Assembly (NCBI RefSeq): GCF_036227105.1
Contig: NZ_CP109434.1
Span: forward strand, 7,908,501 to 7,972,500
Origin: Amycolatopsis sp. NBC_01488
Lineage (GTDB): Bacteria; Actinomycetota; Actinomycetes; Mycobacteriales; Pseudonocardiaceae
Reading direction: 5' to 3'
DNA length: 64,000 nt
Shown here: positions 32,571-40,441 of the stretch, one piece after another
How the letters are laid out: the number at the start of each line of letters is the position of its first letter
Position numbering within the stretch: position 1 is the first letter of the stretch
The notes under the pieces: generated by a model
Told to the model about the DNA's origin: nothing
Seen by the model: the letters and a program-made list of their open reading frames with translations, nothing else
Databases searched by the model: none
Program-made: the position numbers and the translations under genes

Positions 32571-32720
32571 TTCCCCTCGCTGCTTCTTTGTCAAACCCTC
32601 AAGCAACTCTCCTGCCGAAGGTTAGCAGTGCCCGGGGAACGGGCGTCGGCGCCGCCACGCGGGTGCCCGAAAGACCACGATCCCCGGCCTGTGCGGGCAA
32701 AAGCGCGATCGGTGACGACG

Positions 32721-33653
32721 TCACCCGATGCGGTGCTGGTGCACGCGCAGCTGCAGGGTGACGAGATCGAGAAGCGGGACGGCAACGCCCAGCTCACGGG
32801 CACGCGCGGTGAGATCGCCGAAGATCTGGTCGCCCTCGACCGAGTGACCGCCGAGCAGGTCGCGGTAGAGCGAAGATCCGCCCGTCCCGGGGTCGGTGAC
32901 GGCCTTGCGCGTCGCGGCGAGGTCGGCGGCGGGCACCGGGTACCCGGCGGCTTCGGCGACGGCGGCCGCTTCGGCCACGACGGCTTCGGCGAACTCCGTG
33001 CCGCCCGGCACGGCGACGACGTCGCCGATCGTGGCGCGCAGCAGGGTGTTCACCGCGCCGATCGCCGCGATGAACACCCACTTCGACCACATCGACTCGG
33101 TGATCCGCGGGTCCAGGACGGCGGGGAACCCGGCGTCCCGCAAGGCAGCATCGACGTCGGCGAGCTTTTCGGGCGCGGGCTCCGAGCGGGCCCCGTAGGC
33201 CAGGCTCTGCAGCGGGCCGAGCCGCCGGATCGCGCCGTCGTCGTCGACGGTGGTCTGCACCTTGGCGACCCCGCCGAGCACCCGGTCCGCGCCGAACCGC
33301 GCGTCGAGCGCGTCGAGCGCGTCGAGGTGCGCGAGCCCGTTGAGGAACGGCAGGATCAGCGAGCCGGGGCCGACGGCGGCCGCGAAATCGTCGACGGCCG
33401 CGGTCAGGCCGGTCGCCTTCACGGCCAGCAGCACGAGATCGTAGGTCCGGTCGAGCGTCCCGGTCTCGACGATCTCCGGTTCGAGCACGGTGTCCTCGCC
33501 GAGCCCGGCGATCCGCAGGCCGCGTTCCCGCAGCAGCTTCGCCCGGCCCGGCCGCACCAGGAAGGTGACGTCCCGGCCGGCCTGCACCAGTCGTCCGCCG
33601 AAGTACCCGCCGGTCGCACCGGCGCCGACCACCAGAATCTTCACGTCGCTCAC
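32721..33653 (-). CDS. panE: 2-dehydropantoate 2-reductase (ketopantoate reductase)
   Basis: A 310-residue NADPH-dependent reductase. The N-terminal Rossmann motif is VVGAGATGGYFGGRL, the substrate lysine is in SMWSKWVFIAAIGAVNTLLRA, and the C-terminal helical domain ends with SLYRDLLGGHSVEGDQIFGD, a family hallmark. The enzyme reduces ketopantoate to pantoate in pantothenate and coenzyme A synthesis. Several paralogues of this fold act on other 2-keto acids, so the physiological substrate is likely but not certain. GTG 33653. It stands alone, divergent from a serine hydrolase. Confidence 0.85.
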   Translation of the reverse strand: MSDVKILVVGAGATGGYFGGRLVQAGRDVTFLVRPGRAKLLRERGLRIAGLGEDTVLEPEIVETGTLDRTYDLVLLAVKATGLTAAVDDFAAAVGPGSLILPFLNGLAHLDALDALDARFGADRVLGGVAKVQTTVDDDGAIRRLGPLQSLAYGARSEPAPEKLADVDAALRDAGFPAVLDPRITESMWSKWVFIAAIGAVNTLLRATIGDVVAVPGGTEFAEAVVAEAAAVAEAAGYPVPAADLAATRKAVTDPGTGGSSLYRDLLGGHSVEGDQIFGDLTARARELGVAVPLLDLVTLQLRVHQHRIG

Positions 33654-33747
33654 GACGTGACGCTACGCCTTTTCGAACCACAGCATCTCCACAGCAAGAC
33701 ACAGCTCGAGGACAGGTCGATCCGGGAACACCGGCCGTTGGCCAGGC

Positions 33748-34677
33748 ATGGGAAGACGAATCCGCTGGACGCTGGCGGGCGCGGGGCTGGCGGCGGCCGC
33801 GATGACGGCCGGCGTGGCGGTGTCGGTGGACGGGCACCAGGTGACCCCGGCGGCGGTGCGGGCGAGCCCGCCGACGGCATCGGACTCCCCCGACGACACG
33901 GCCGTGAGCCCGGTGGCCTCGACGACCGAGGCCCCGTACCCGGATCTGTCGTCGGTGGCCCGCGACGTGAGCGACGCGGTGACGGCGGCTTCCCGCGGAA
34001 CGAGCGTCGGATTCGTCCTGTACGACCGGGAATCGGGCAAGGAACTGGCGGCAGTGGACGCGGACCGCCCGTACTACACGGCATCGGTGGTCAAGCTGCT
34101 GATCGCGATCGACGAGGTCCGCACGAACGACGGAACGTGGGCCCTGCCGGACGCGGACGCGGTGGAGGATCTGACGGACATGCTGGAGGGCAGCAACGAC
34201 GCGATCGCGTCGCAGTTCTGGGAGCAGAACGGCGGCAACGCGATAGTGACCCGCACGGCGGCCCTGATCGGCTTGACGCACACAACACCGCCGACGGACC
34301 CGACCCAGTGGGGAATGGCGAAGACGAGCGCAACCGACGTGGTGACGACGTACGAGTACCTGCAGGACGTGATCCCGGACGAGGTGGCAGCCCCCTTGCT
34401 CGAGGCCCTCGGCAACGCCCGCAACCCGGCCGACGACGGATGGGACCAGTACTTCGGCATCCCGGACGGCCTGCCGGGCCGCCCGTGGCAGATCAAGCAG
34501 GGCTGGATGATCCTGCGCAACGCCCTGGTGTTGAACACGACGGGCATCGTGGGTGGCCGGTACGTGGTGGTGCTGATGACGCAGCAGCCGCCGATCACCT
34601 CGGCGAAGGGAAGGGCGGCGGTGACGGCGGGAATCAGGACATTGGCACCCCTGCTGACCCAGCTCGACGCCACGTGA
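33748..34677 (+). CDS. Exported serine hydrolase, class A beta-lactamase-like
   Basis: A 309-residue protein with an N-terminal signal or anchor (RIRWTLAGAGLAAAAMTAGVA) and a Ser/Thr/Pro linker to about residue 65. The beta-lactamase fold shows SVVK (Ser113, Lys116), SND in MLEGSNDAIAS, and KQG near residue 250 in place of the usual KTG. The class A Glu is not obvious. These small exported relatives are widespread in actinobacteria and are rarely true beta-lactamases; a peptidoglycan-related role is possible. Confidence 0.75.
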   Translation: MGRRIRWTLAGAGLAAAAMTAGVAVSVDGHQVTPAAVRASPPTASDSPDDTAVSPVASTTEAPYPDLSSVARDVSDAVTAASRGTSVGFVLYDRESGKELAAVDADRPYYTASVVKLLIAIDEVRTNDGTWALPDADAVEDLTDMLEGSNDAIASQFWEQNGGNAIVTRTAALIGLTHTTPPTDPTQWGMAKTSATDVVTTYEYLQDVIPDEVAAPLLEALGNARNPADDGWDQYFGIPDGLPGRPWQIKQGWMILRNALVLNTTGIVGGRYVVVLMTQQPPITSAKGRAAVTAGIRTLAPLLTQLDAT

Positions 34678-34681
34678 TCGG

Positions 34682-34951
34682 TCACTGGCCCGGAATTCGC
34701 CACGCGACGGCTTGGGTGAGCCGATCGGTGTGGCGGCCGAGAGAGTCGCCGCCCGTGGGATTCGTGCGCTGCCTTCGGGTACAGCAACTCGAGGTGCGAG
34801 AGGCCCGCGCTGTCGGGAGGCAGGCCGTGCTGAAGACCGTACGCCCACACTGAGTTGCAAGGCGCTCGAGAGGGTGCGGACCCTTGCAGGTCTCGAACGT
34901 GAGCCGAGTGGCTAGGCCGACCGACGCTTGCCACACCGTTTCGCCGTCCAT
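34682..34951 (-). CDS. Possible small protein behind a LexA-like box
   Basis: An 89-residue ORF with no recognised family, no signal and several cysteines. It fits neatly in the gap: its stop is 4 bases from the end of the convergent serine hydrolase gene. TAATCT lies at 34958-34963, which would start transcription at about the A of ATG 34951, a leaderless arrangement. A LexA-like palindrome is just upstream. Against it, third-position GC is visibly lower than in neighbours and no homologue is known to me, so it may be a decayed or foreign ORF. Confidence 0.4.
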   Translation of the reverse strand: MDGETVWQASVGLATRLTFETCKGPHPLERLATQCGRTVFSTACLPTARASRTSSCCTRRQRTNPTGGDSLGRHTDRLTQAVAWRIPGQ

Positions 34952-34957
34952 GCGCCA

Positions 34958-34985
34958 AGATTACCGGCACCCGAACGCATGTTCA
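34958..34985 (-). promoter_or_regulatory. LexA/SOS-box-like operator and -10
   Basis: CGAACGCATGTTCA at 34972-34985 contains GAAC-GCAT-GTTC, fitting the actinobacterial SOS box CGAACRNRYGTTCG except for the last base. TAATCT on the minus strand (34958-34963) would be the -10 of a promoter overlapped by the box. Confidence 0.45.
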
Positions 34986-35039
34986 TCACACGAACAGGTG
35001 ATCATCACAGCCCACCGCCGCGCGGAAAAAGAGGCGACG

Positions 35040-35792
35040 TCAGCCGCGAGAACCAGCAACAGACCGAGCCCGATCGATATCCGGCCCCCGATAAAGCCGC
35101 TCCGGGATCCGAGCGAGGGTCGACGGATGAACCTGAGGACCCAACCCGTAAAGCTTCTGAAAGCTCATGATCAACGGCCGCCAGGCATCCGGGTCGATGT
35201 GGTCAGGACTCCCCGGCACCCGGATGTCGTCGTGCACGAACACCCGCTGAACCCGCACCTCGATGGCCACCACACCGCCACGCTGAGCGGAATCCTCATC
35301 AGCGATCGGATGCACAGCCTCGACAACGGCCTCCATCGCAACGGGACACTCGGCGACCCGAGGCGGCGAAACGGTCTCGGACGGAACCGGAGTCAGCCCC
35401 GCACGCGAGAACTTCTCGGAGACGTGGAAATAGCCACGCTTCACCTTCCCGGCAGGAACGGGATCCGAACCCGTCGTCAACGCCAGCCGGTCGACCGTGG
35501 CCGCGAGTGCGTCCGAAGGGAGGTTCAGCACGCACTCCCGCGTGCGCAACAGGTTCTGGGTGGTCTTGGATCGGGCACCGAGCCCGAGCATCGCGCGCCA
35601 GCCGAGCCAGAACGCCGAGGACATCGGGGCCAGGTTGGCGGAACCGTCCTCGTTCTCGCTGGAAATCAGGACGACCGGGGTGCCGAAGTACAGGATGCCG
35701 GGCTCGATCGGCGTGTGCGCAAAGGGTTTCACGCCCTCGATGCTGCCGTCGGGACGCCAGGGCCGCTGGCGGGAATCGGCCGTCGCGATCAC
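35040..35792 (-). CDS. Flavin reductase-like FMN-binding split-barrel protein
   Basis: A 250-residue soluble protein. The segment FGTPVVLISSENEDGSANLAPMSSAFWLGWRAMLGLGARSKTTQNLLRTRECVLNLPSD is the flavin reductase-like split-barrel pattern, with the FMN phosphate contacts around SKTTQNL. The late segment (PGSPDHIDPDAWRPLIMSFQKLYGLG) occurs in actinobacterial members. These proteins bind FMN and may reduce flavin for a partner oxygenase or act on small molecules. No oxygenase is adjacent. GTG 35792. Confidence 0.8.
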   Translation of the reverse strand: MIATADSRQRPWRPDGSIEGVKPFAHTPIEPGILYFGTPVVLISSENEDGSANLAPMSSAFWLGWRAMLGLGARSKTTQNLLRTRECVLNLPSDALAATVDRLALTTGSDPVPAGKVKRGYFHVSEKFSRAGLTPVPSETVSPPRVAECPVAMEAVVEAVHPIADEDSAQRGGVVAIEVRVQRVFVHDDIRVPGSPDHIDPDAWRPLIMSFQKLYGLGPQVHPSTLARIPERLYRGPDIDRARSVAGSRG

Positions 35793-35831
35793 CGGCGCCG
35801 CACGCGGCGGCGCCGGTGATCGACGTACGCG

Positions 35832-36641
35832 TCAGCTCGCCTGGGTCAATGCCCTCCGAGTCAGGACGCGCGCCAGGTGGCGGCGGTATTCGGCCGTCGC
35901 GTGGGGCTCGTCCGGGGGGTTCGTTCCCTCGGCCGCCAGGTCGGCCGCGGCAGTGAGCGACGCGCCCGAAGCCAGCGCCGACTCCGTGGCCGACGCGCGC
36001 AGCGGGACACCGCCCATGTTCACCAGGCCGACGCGGCCGCCGACGACCGCCACCCCCACCATCGCCCAGTCGAGCGCGCGGCGGGTGAACTTCTCGAACC
36101 CCCAGCCGAGGCCGGTCTGGCGGGGGACCCGGACCTCGGTCAGCAGCTCCTCCGGCTCCAGCGGCGTCGTGAACGGGCCGAGGAAGAACTCCGACGCGGG
36201 GATGCGCCGCTCCCCCGCCGGGCCGCGGGCGACCAGCACTGCGTCCGACGCCAGCACCGCCGCCGGCAGGTCCGCCGCGGAATCCGCGTGCACCAGGGAA
36301 CCGCCGATCGTGCCGCGGTGCCGCACCTGCCGGTCGCCCACCGAACCCGACACGTGCGCCAGCAACGGCGCGTGCTCCAGCAGCACCGGGTCCCGCACGA
36401 GGTCGCTGTAGCGCGACAGCGCACCGATCACGACGTCGTCGCCGTCGAGCCGGACGTAGCGCAGCTCGTCCAGCGAACCGATGTCCACCAGGTACTCCGG
36501 CGCGGCCAGGCGCAGTTTCATCAGCGGCAGCAGGGAATGCCCGCCCGCCAGCACCTTGGCGTCGTCGCCGTGCGTCGCGAGCAACGCCAGCGCCTCGTCC
36601 ACTGTGGACGCGCGCGCGTAGCTGAACTCGGCGGGGATCAC
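35832..36641 (-). CDS. Molybdenum hydroxylase, FAD-binding medium subunit
   Basis: A 269-residue CoxM/XdhB-type subunit. FAD-binding motifs are visible: AKVLAGGHSLLPLMKLRLA near residue 30 and the HRGTIGGSLVHADSAADLPA loop near residue 107. It passes electrons from the iron-sulphur subunit to an acceptor. GTG 36641 overlaps the stop of the [2Fe-2S] subunit gene (GTGA), so the L-S-M operon is translationally coupled. The enzyme oxidises an aromatic heterocycle, aldehyde or purine-like substrate; the exact one is unknown. Confidence 0.88.
   Translation of the reverse strand: MIPAEFSYARASTVDEALALLATHGDDAKVLAGGHSLLPLMKLRLAAPEYLVDIGSLDELRYVRLDGDDVVIGALSRYSDLVRDPVLLEHAPLLAHVSGSVGDRQVRHRGTIGGSLVHADSAADLPAAVLASDAVLVARGPAGERRIPASEFFLGPFTTPLEPEELLTEVRVPRQTGLGWGFEKFTRRALDWAMVGVAVVGGRVGLVNMGGVPLRASATESALASGASLTAAADLAAEGTNPPDEPHATAEYRRHLARVLTRRALTQAS
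36597..36609. repeat. 13-base palindrome GTCCACTGTGGAC
   Basis: Exact copy inside the FAD subunit gene; it matches 27028-27040 and the complement of 8120-8132. Confidence 0.5.
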
Positions 36642-37108
36642 CGGTCCACCTCCTGCCCCGACGCGTCGATCACGGCACTCACGATGTTGTGGTAGCCGGT
36701 GCAGCGGCAGAGGTTCCCCTCGAGCCCGGCCCGGACCTCGTCGCGCGTCGGCTTCGGGTTGTCGGCCAGCAGCGACACCGACGCCATGATCATGCCCGGC
36801 GTGCAGAACCCGCACTGGAGCCCGTGCTGCTCGCGGAAAGCGCGCTGCACGGGGTGCAGCGAACCGTCCGAACCGGACAGTCCTTCGACGGTCGTGACGG
36901 CGTGGCCGTCGGCCTGCGCGGCCAGCACCGTGCAGGACTTGACCGACTCGCCGTCGAGCAGCACCGTGCAGGCGCCGCAGGACGTCGTGTCGCAGCCGAT
37001 GTTCGTGCCCGTCAGCCCGGCCGTGTCGCGCAGGAAGTGCACCAGCAGCGTCCGGTCCGGCACCTCCTCGGCCACCGGCCGCCCGTTGACCTCGATCGAA
37101 ACCTTCAC
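36638..37108 (-). CDS. Molybdenum hydroxylase, [2Fe-2S] small subunit
   Basis: A 156-residue CoxS/XdhC-type protein. The plant-ferredoxin-like cluster is bound by GCDTTSCGACTVLLDG and a following Cys (VKSCTVLAAQ), and the helical second cluster by LQCGFCTPGMIM and NLCRCTGYHNIV. It relays electrons from the molybdenum centre to FAD. Its GTG start overlaps the stop of the large subunit gene and its stop overlaps the FAD subunit start. Confidence 0.92.
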   Translation of the reverse strand: MKVSIEVNGRPVAEEVPDRTLLVHFLRDTAGLTGTNIGCDTTSCGACTVLLDGESVKSCTVLAAQADGHAVTTVEGLSGSDGSLHPVQRAFREQHGLQCGFCTPGMIMASVSLLADNPKPTRDEVRAGLEGNLCRCTGYHNIVSAVIDASGQEVDR

Positions 37109-39372
37109 CGCGCGTTTCCCTTCCGAGCTTCTTCGAGTGCGGCCCAGACCCGGATCGGGGTCGTGGGCATGTCCAGGTGCGTGACGCCGCGGGCCGAAAG
37201 CGCGTCCACCACGGCGTTGTGCACGGCCGGCGTCGAACCGATCGTCGCCGCCTCGCCGATTCCCTTGACGCCCAGCAGGTTCCGGTCGGTCGGGGTGGCC
37301 ATGTCGACCAGCTCGAAGTCCGGCAGCTCGGCCGCCGTGATGAACGAGTAGTCCGCCAGCGTCGCAGTCGTCGGGTTGCCGTCTTCGTCGTAGGTGACGA
37401 CCTCCATCAGCGCCTGCGCGGCGCCCTGGCCGAGCCCGCCGTGGCGCTGGCCGCGGAAGGTCAGCGGGTTGACGATCGGGCCGGCGTCGTCGACGGCGAC
37501 GATCCGGCGCAGCTCGACCTTGCCGGTCTCGGTGTCGACCTCGACCACGGCCAGGTGCGCGCCGAACGGGAACGTCGGCGTGCCGCCGCCGAACCAGACG
37601 TCGGCCGACAGGAGCTTGCCTTCACCGGCGGTTTCGGCCACCTGCGCCCAGCTGAGCACGCCGCTCGACGGCGCGCCGCGGACCTGGAAGACGCCGCGCT
37701 CGGTGTCCAGCTCCAGGTCGTCCGGGGACGCTTCGAGCAGGTCGGCGGCCAGTTCGCGGGCTTGGGCGATCACTTCGTCGGCGGCCTGCCGGATCGCCGA
37801 GCCGCCCAGCTGCAGCGACCGGGAGCCGAACGTGCCGACGGCCTTCGGCACCTCGTCGGTGTCACCGTGCCGGACGGTGATCTTGTCCAGCGGCACGCCC
37901 AGCTGGTCCGACAGCAGCATCGCCAGCGACGTCCCGAGGCCCTGCCCGTGCGGGGAGCTGCCGGTCCAGGCCACGACCGAGCCGTCCGGGTGGATGTCGA
38001 CGCGGCCGCTCTCGCCACCGCCGTCGCCACCGGTGATCTCGACGTAGGAGGCGATCCCGAGGCCGAGCTCGACCGGGTCGCCCGCCTCGCGCCGCCGCTT
38101 CTGCTCGGCGCGCAGTTCGGCGTACCCGGCGGCTTCGAGGGCCTTGTCGAGCGCAGCCGCGTACTCGCCCGTGTCGTAGGACGCCCCGGTCGGCGTCTGG
38201 TACGGGAACTGCTCGGGCCGGATGAAGTTGACCCGCCGGACCTCGGCCGGGTCCAGGCCGATTTCGGCCGCGAACACGTCCATGGCGCGTTCGACCGCGG
38301 CCGTCGCTTCCGGGCGGCCCGCGCCGCGGTAGGCCGCGATCGGCGTCGTGTTCGTGACGACGGCGCGGCTGCGCGTCTCCACCTTCGGGAACCGGTACAC
38401 GCCGACGGCCATGAGCTCGGTCAGCGTCGGCAGGAACAACGTCCGCGGGTACGCGCCGGCGTCCTGGATGACGTCGAGGCGGTACGCGAGGACGGTGCCG
38501 TCGCGCTTGCCGCCGATGGTCACGGTGTTCTGCTGCGCGCGGCCGTGCGTCATCGCGGTGAGGTTCTCGCTGCGCGACTCGACCCAGCGCACCGCCCGGC
38601 CGGTCTCCTTCGCGGCCCAGCCGAGGACGGTCACTTCGGGGTCCGCGCCGATCTTCGCGCCGAAGCCGCCGCCGACGTCCGGTGCGATGACGCGGACCTT
38701 GTCTTCGCCGACGCCGACGCTCGCACCCAGCTGCGTGCGGGCGATCTGGGCGTTCTGCGTGGAAAGCCAGACCGTCAGGCGGCCGTCCTCGCCCCAGGCG
38801 CACGACGCGCCGCGGACCTCCAGGGGCGCGGGGGCGACGCGCTGGTTCACGATGGCCTGCGTGACGACGACGTCGCAGTCCGCGAAGATTCCGTCATCGA
38901 ACTCCTTGGCGCCGTTGACCTGCACGACGTTGCTGCCGATCTCGGGGTACAGCAGCGTCTCGTCCGCCAGGCCTGCGTCGATGCTCGCGACGGCGTCGAG
39001 CGGGTCGTAGTCGATGTCGACCAGCTCGGCCGCGTCGGCCAGCTGGTAGCGCTCTTCGGTGAGGACGAGCGCGACGGGCTCGCCGACGTACCGGACCACC
39101 CCGTCGGCCAGCCACGGCTCCTTCACCGGTCCCGCGGCGTGCGGGTCGAGGCCGAGGTCGGCAGCGGTGAACACGCCGAGCACCCCCGGTGCGGCCTTCG
39201 CCTCGGTCACGTCGATGCTTTCGATCCGCGCGTGCGCCACCGGACTGCGCACGAACACCGCGTGCGCGGCACCGGAAAGCGCTTCCTCCCGGAGATCGTC
39301 CACGTAGGTGCCGCCCGCGGTGATCAGGTTCTGATCCTCCTGGCGGACGACCCGGGTCCCGACAATGCTCAT
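37105..39372 (-). CDS. Molybdenum hydroxylase large subunit (CoxL form II-like)
   Basis: A 755-residue molybdopterin-binding subunit of the xanthine dehydrogenase/CO dehydrogenase family. Motifs include GGGFGAKIGADPEV, the active-site loop AYRGAGRPEATAAVERAMD near residue 346, GSSPHGQGLGTSLAML, GSRSLQLGGSA and the late LLGVKGIGEAATIGSTPAV with the catalytic Glu. The loop is the form II type (AYRGAGR), not the AYXCSFR of true form I CO dehydrogenase, so CO oxidation is doubtful. The operon order is large, small, medium, with a TauE-like gene 43 bases upstream-side on the same strand. Confidence 0.88.
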   Translation of the reverse strand: MSIVGTRVVRQEDQNLITAGGTYVDDLREEALSGAAHAVFVRSPVAHARIESIDVTEAKAAPGVLGVFTAADLGLDPHAAGPVKEPWLADGVVRYVGEPVALVLTEERYQLADAAELVDIDYDPLDAVASIDAGLADETLLYPEIGSNVVQVNGAKEFDDGIFADCDVVVTQAIVNQRVAPAPLEVRGASCAWGEDGRLTVWLSTQNAQIARTQLGASVGVGEDKVRVIAPDVGGGFGAKIGADPEVTVLGWAAKETGRAVRWVESRSENLTAMTHGRAQQNTVTIGGKRDGTVLAYRLDVIQDAGAYPRTLFLPTLTELMAVGVYRFPKVETRSRAVVTNTTPIAAYRGAGRPEATAAVERAMDVFAAEIGLDPAEVRRVNFIRPEQFPYQTPTGASYDTGEYAAALDKALEAAGYAELRAEQKRRREAGDPVELGLGIASYVEITGGDGGGESGRVDIHPDGSVVAWTGSSPHGQGLGTSLAMLLSDQLGVPLDKITVRHGDTDEVPKAVGTFGSRSLQLGGSAIRQAADEVIAQARELAADLLEASPDDLELDTERGVFQVRGAPSSGVLSWAQVAETAGEGKLLSADVWFGGGTPTFPFGAHLAVVEVDTETGKVELRRIVAVDDAGPIVNPLTFRGQRHGGLGQGAAQALMEVVTYDEDGNPTTATLADYSFITAAELPDFELVDMATPTDRNLLGVKGIGEAATIGSTPAVHNAVVDALSARGVTHLDMPTTPIRVWAALEEARKGNAR

Positions 39373-39415
39373 CTGGTCTCCTGCTCGCCGATACCCCGCC
39401 GATCATGCCCTGTTT

Positions 39416-40168
39416 TCAGGAGAACGCCAGTACCGCCGCGAGCCCCAGGCCGGCGATCCCGATGCCGATGCGCAGCGGCGTGGCGGGCAGGTGGCGCACG
39501 AGGGTCGAGCCGAGCCACGCGCCGCCGAGGGACCCGAGGCAGACGGCGAGGGCGGCCGTCCAGACGACCTTGCCGGTGACGGCGAAGACGATCGCGGCGA
39601 GCAGGTTCGCCGACCCGGTGACCAGGTTCTTCGCGGCGTTCGTCCGGGCGAGCGGCTGGGTCCAGACGGAGACGAGCAGGGCGAGCATGAGCACGCCCGC
39701 GGCGGCACCGAAGTAGCCGCCGTAGATGCCGATGAAGAAGGCGGCGACACCGGTGGCCGGGCGCAGGCCGTGGTGCTCGGCGCCTTCGGCCAGCCGGCGC
39801 AGCCGCGGCCCGGCCATGAGGACGACCGAGGCGGCGCCGATGAGCCACGGGACGATCGCGGTGAAGGCGTCGGACGGGGTCAGGAGCAGGACCAGGCCGC
39901 CGCACGCGCCGCCGACGGTGGTGATGACGCAGAGCGGGACGATCTTCTGCCGTTGGCCGGCGAGTTCGGGCCGCGCGCCGGCGGCGCCTCCGGCGGTGGT
40001 GCCGAGCATGGCGACGGTGTTGGTGATGTTGGCGGTGACCGGCGGCAGCCCGGCAGCGAGGAGGGCCGGGTACGAGACGAGCGACGCCAGCCCGGCGATG
40101 GCCCCGGTCAGGCCGGCACCGACACCGGCGAGGACGAGCAAGAGGAGGATGCCGGGGTCCGTGATCAC
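39416..40168 (-). CDS. TauE/SafE family membrane permease
   Basis: A 250-residue protein with about eight membrane helices. The first repeat has the conserved LVLAGVGAGLTGAIAGLASLVSYPALLAAGLPPVTANITNTVAM motif of the TauE/SafE family, and the second has GGYFGAAAGVLMLALL and ARTNAAKNLV. Members are thought to export sulfite, sulfoacetate or other organic anions. GTG 40168 is used because the only upstream ATG is out of frame. It probably forms a transcript with the molybdenum hydroxylase genes and may move that enzyme's substrate or product. Confidence 0.82.
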   Translation of the reverse strand: MITDPGILLLLVLAGVGAGLTGAIAGLASLVSYPALLAAGLPPVTANITNTVAMLGTTAGGAAGARPELAGQRQKIVPLCVITTVGGACGGLVLLLTPSDAFTAIVPWLIGAASVVLMAGPRLRRLAEGAEHHGLRPATGVAAFFIGIYGGYFGAAAGVLMLALLVSVWTQPLARTNAAKNLVTGSANLLAAIVFAVTGKVVWTAALAVCLGSLGGAWLGSTLVRHLPATPLRIGIGIAGLGLAAVLAFS

Positions 40169-40241
40169 GTTGTCATCCCACCACGCGCCGGCGGGTGTGC
40201 CCCGGTGAGATTGCTCCCACCGGCGGTCACGCACGCATGCT

Positions 40242-40291
40242 GGGGTCGTGAGTGAGAAACAGGCTTAGAACACTGTCTCACTCACGACCCC
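40242..40291. repeat. Dispersed hairpin element, copy 1
   Basis: GGGGTCGTGAGTGAGA (40242-40257) pairs perfectly with TCTCACTCACGACCCC (40276-40291) around an 18-base loop. It lies between divergent genes, so it is not placed as a terminator. Copy 2 at 51887-51936 shares the arm GGTCGTGAGTGAGAAACAGG. Confidence 0.75.
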
Positions 40292-40406
40292 CGGCGCCCA
40301 TCAGCCAGCGGTATCGGTCGTCACACGAATTACCGAGGTCTTGTCCGAAACCGGACGGGATCCGGCGCCGGGCTTGCCCCGCCGTTGCGGGGCGTCCCAG
40401 AATCCA

Positions 40407-40426
40407 CGCTGACAAGGTTGTCAGCG
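40407..40426. promoter_or_regulatory. LacI-type operator palindrome
   Basis: CGCTGACAA-GG-TTGTCAGCG, arms of 9 bases with a 2-base centre, 15 bases before ATG 40442. The core TGACAA..TTGTCA resembles actinobacterial LacI-family sugar operators. The LacI gene at 43551 is the likely binder. Confidence 0.65.
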
Positions 40427-40441
40427 AGCGGAGACCGGACC

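Noticed and set aside
34700..34900. tRNA or integration site in the lower-GC gap
   Set aside because: No cloverleaf or attachment duplication could be drawn.
37105..39372. True aerobic CO dehydrogenase
   Set aside because: Active-site loop is AYRGAGR rather than the form I motif with the selenated Cys.
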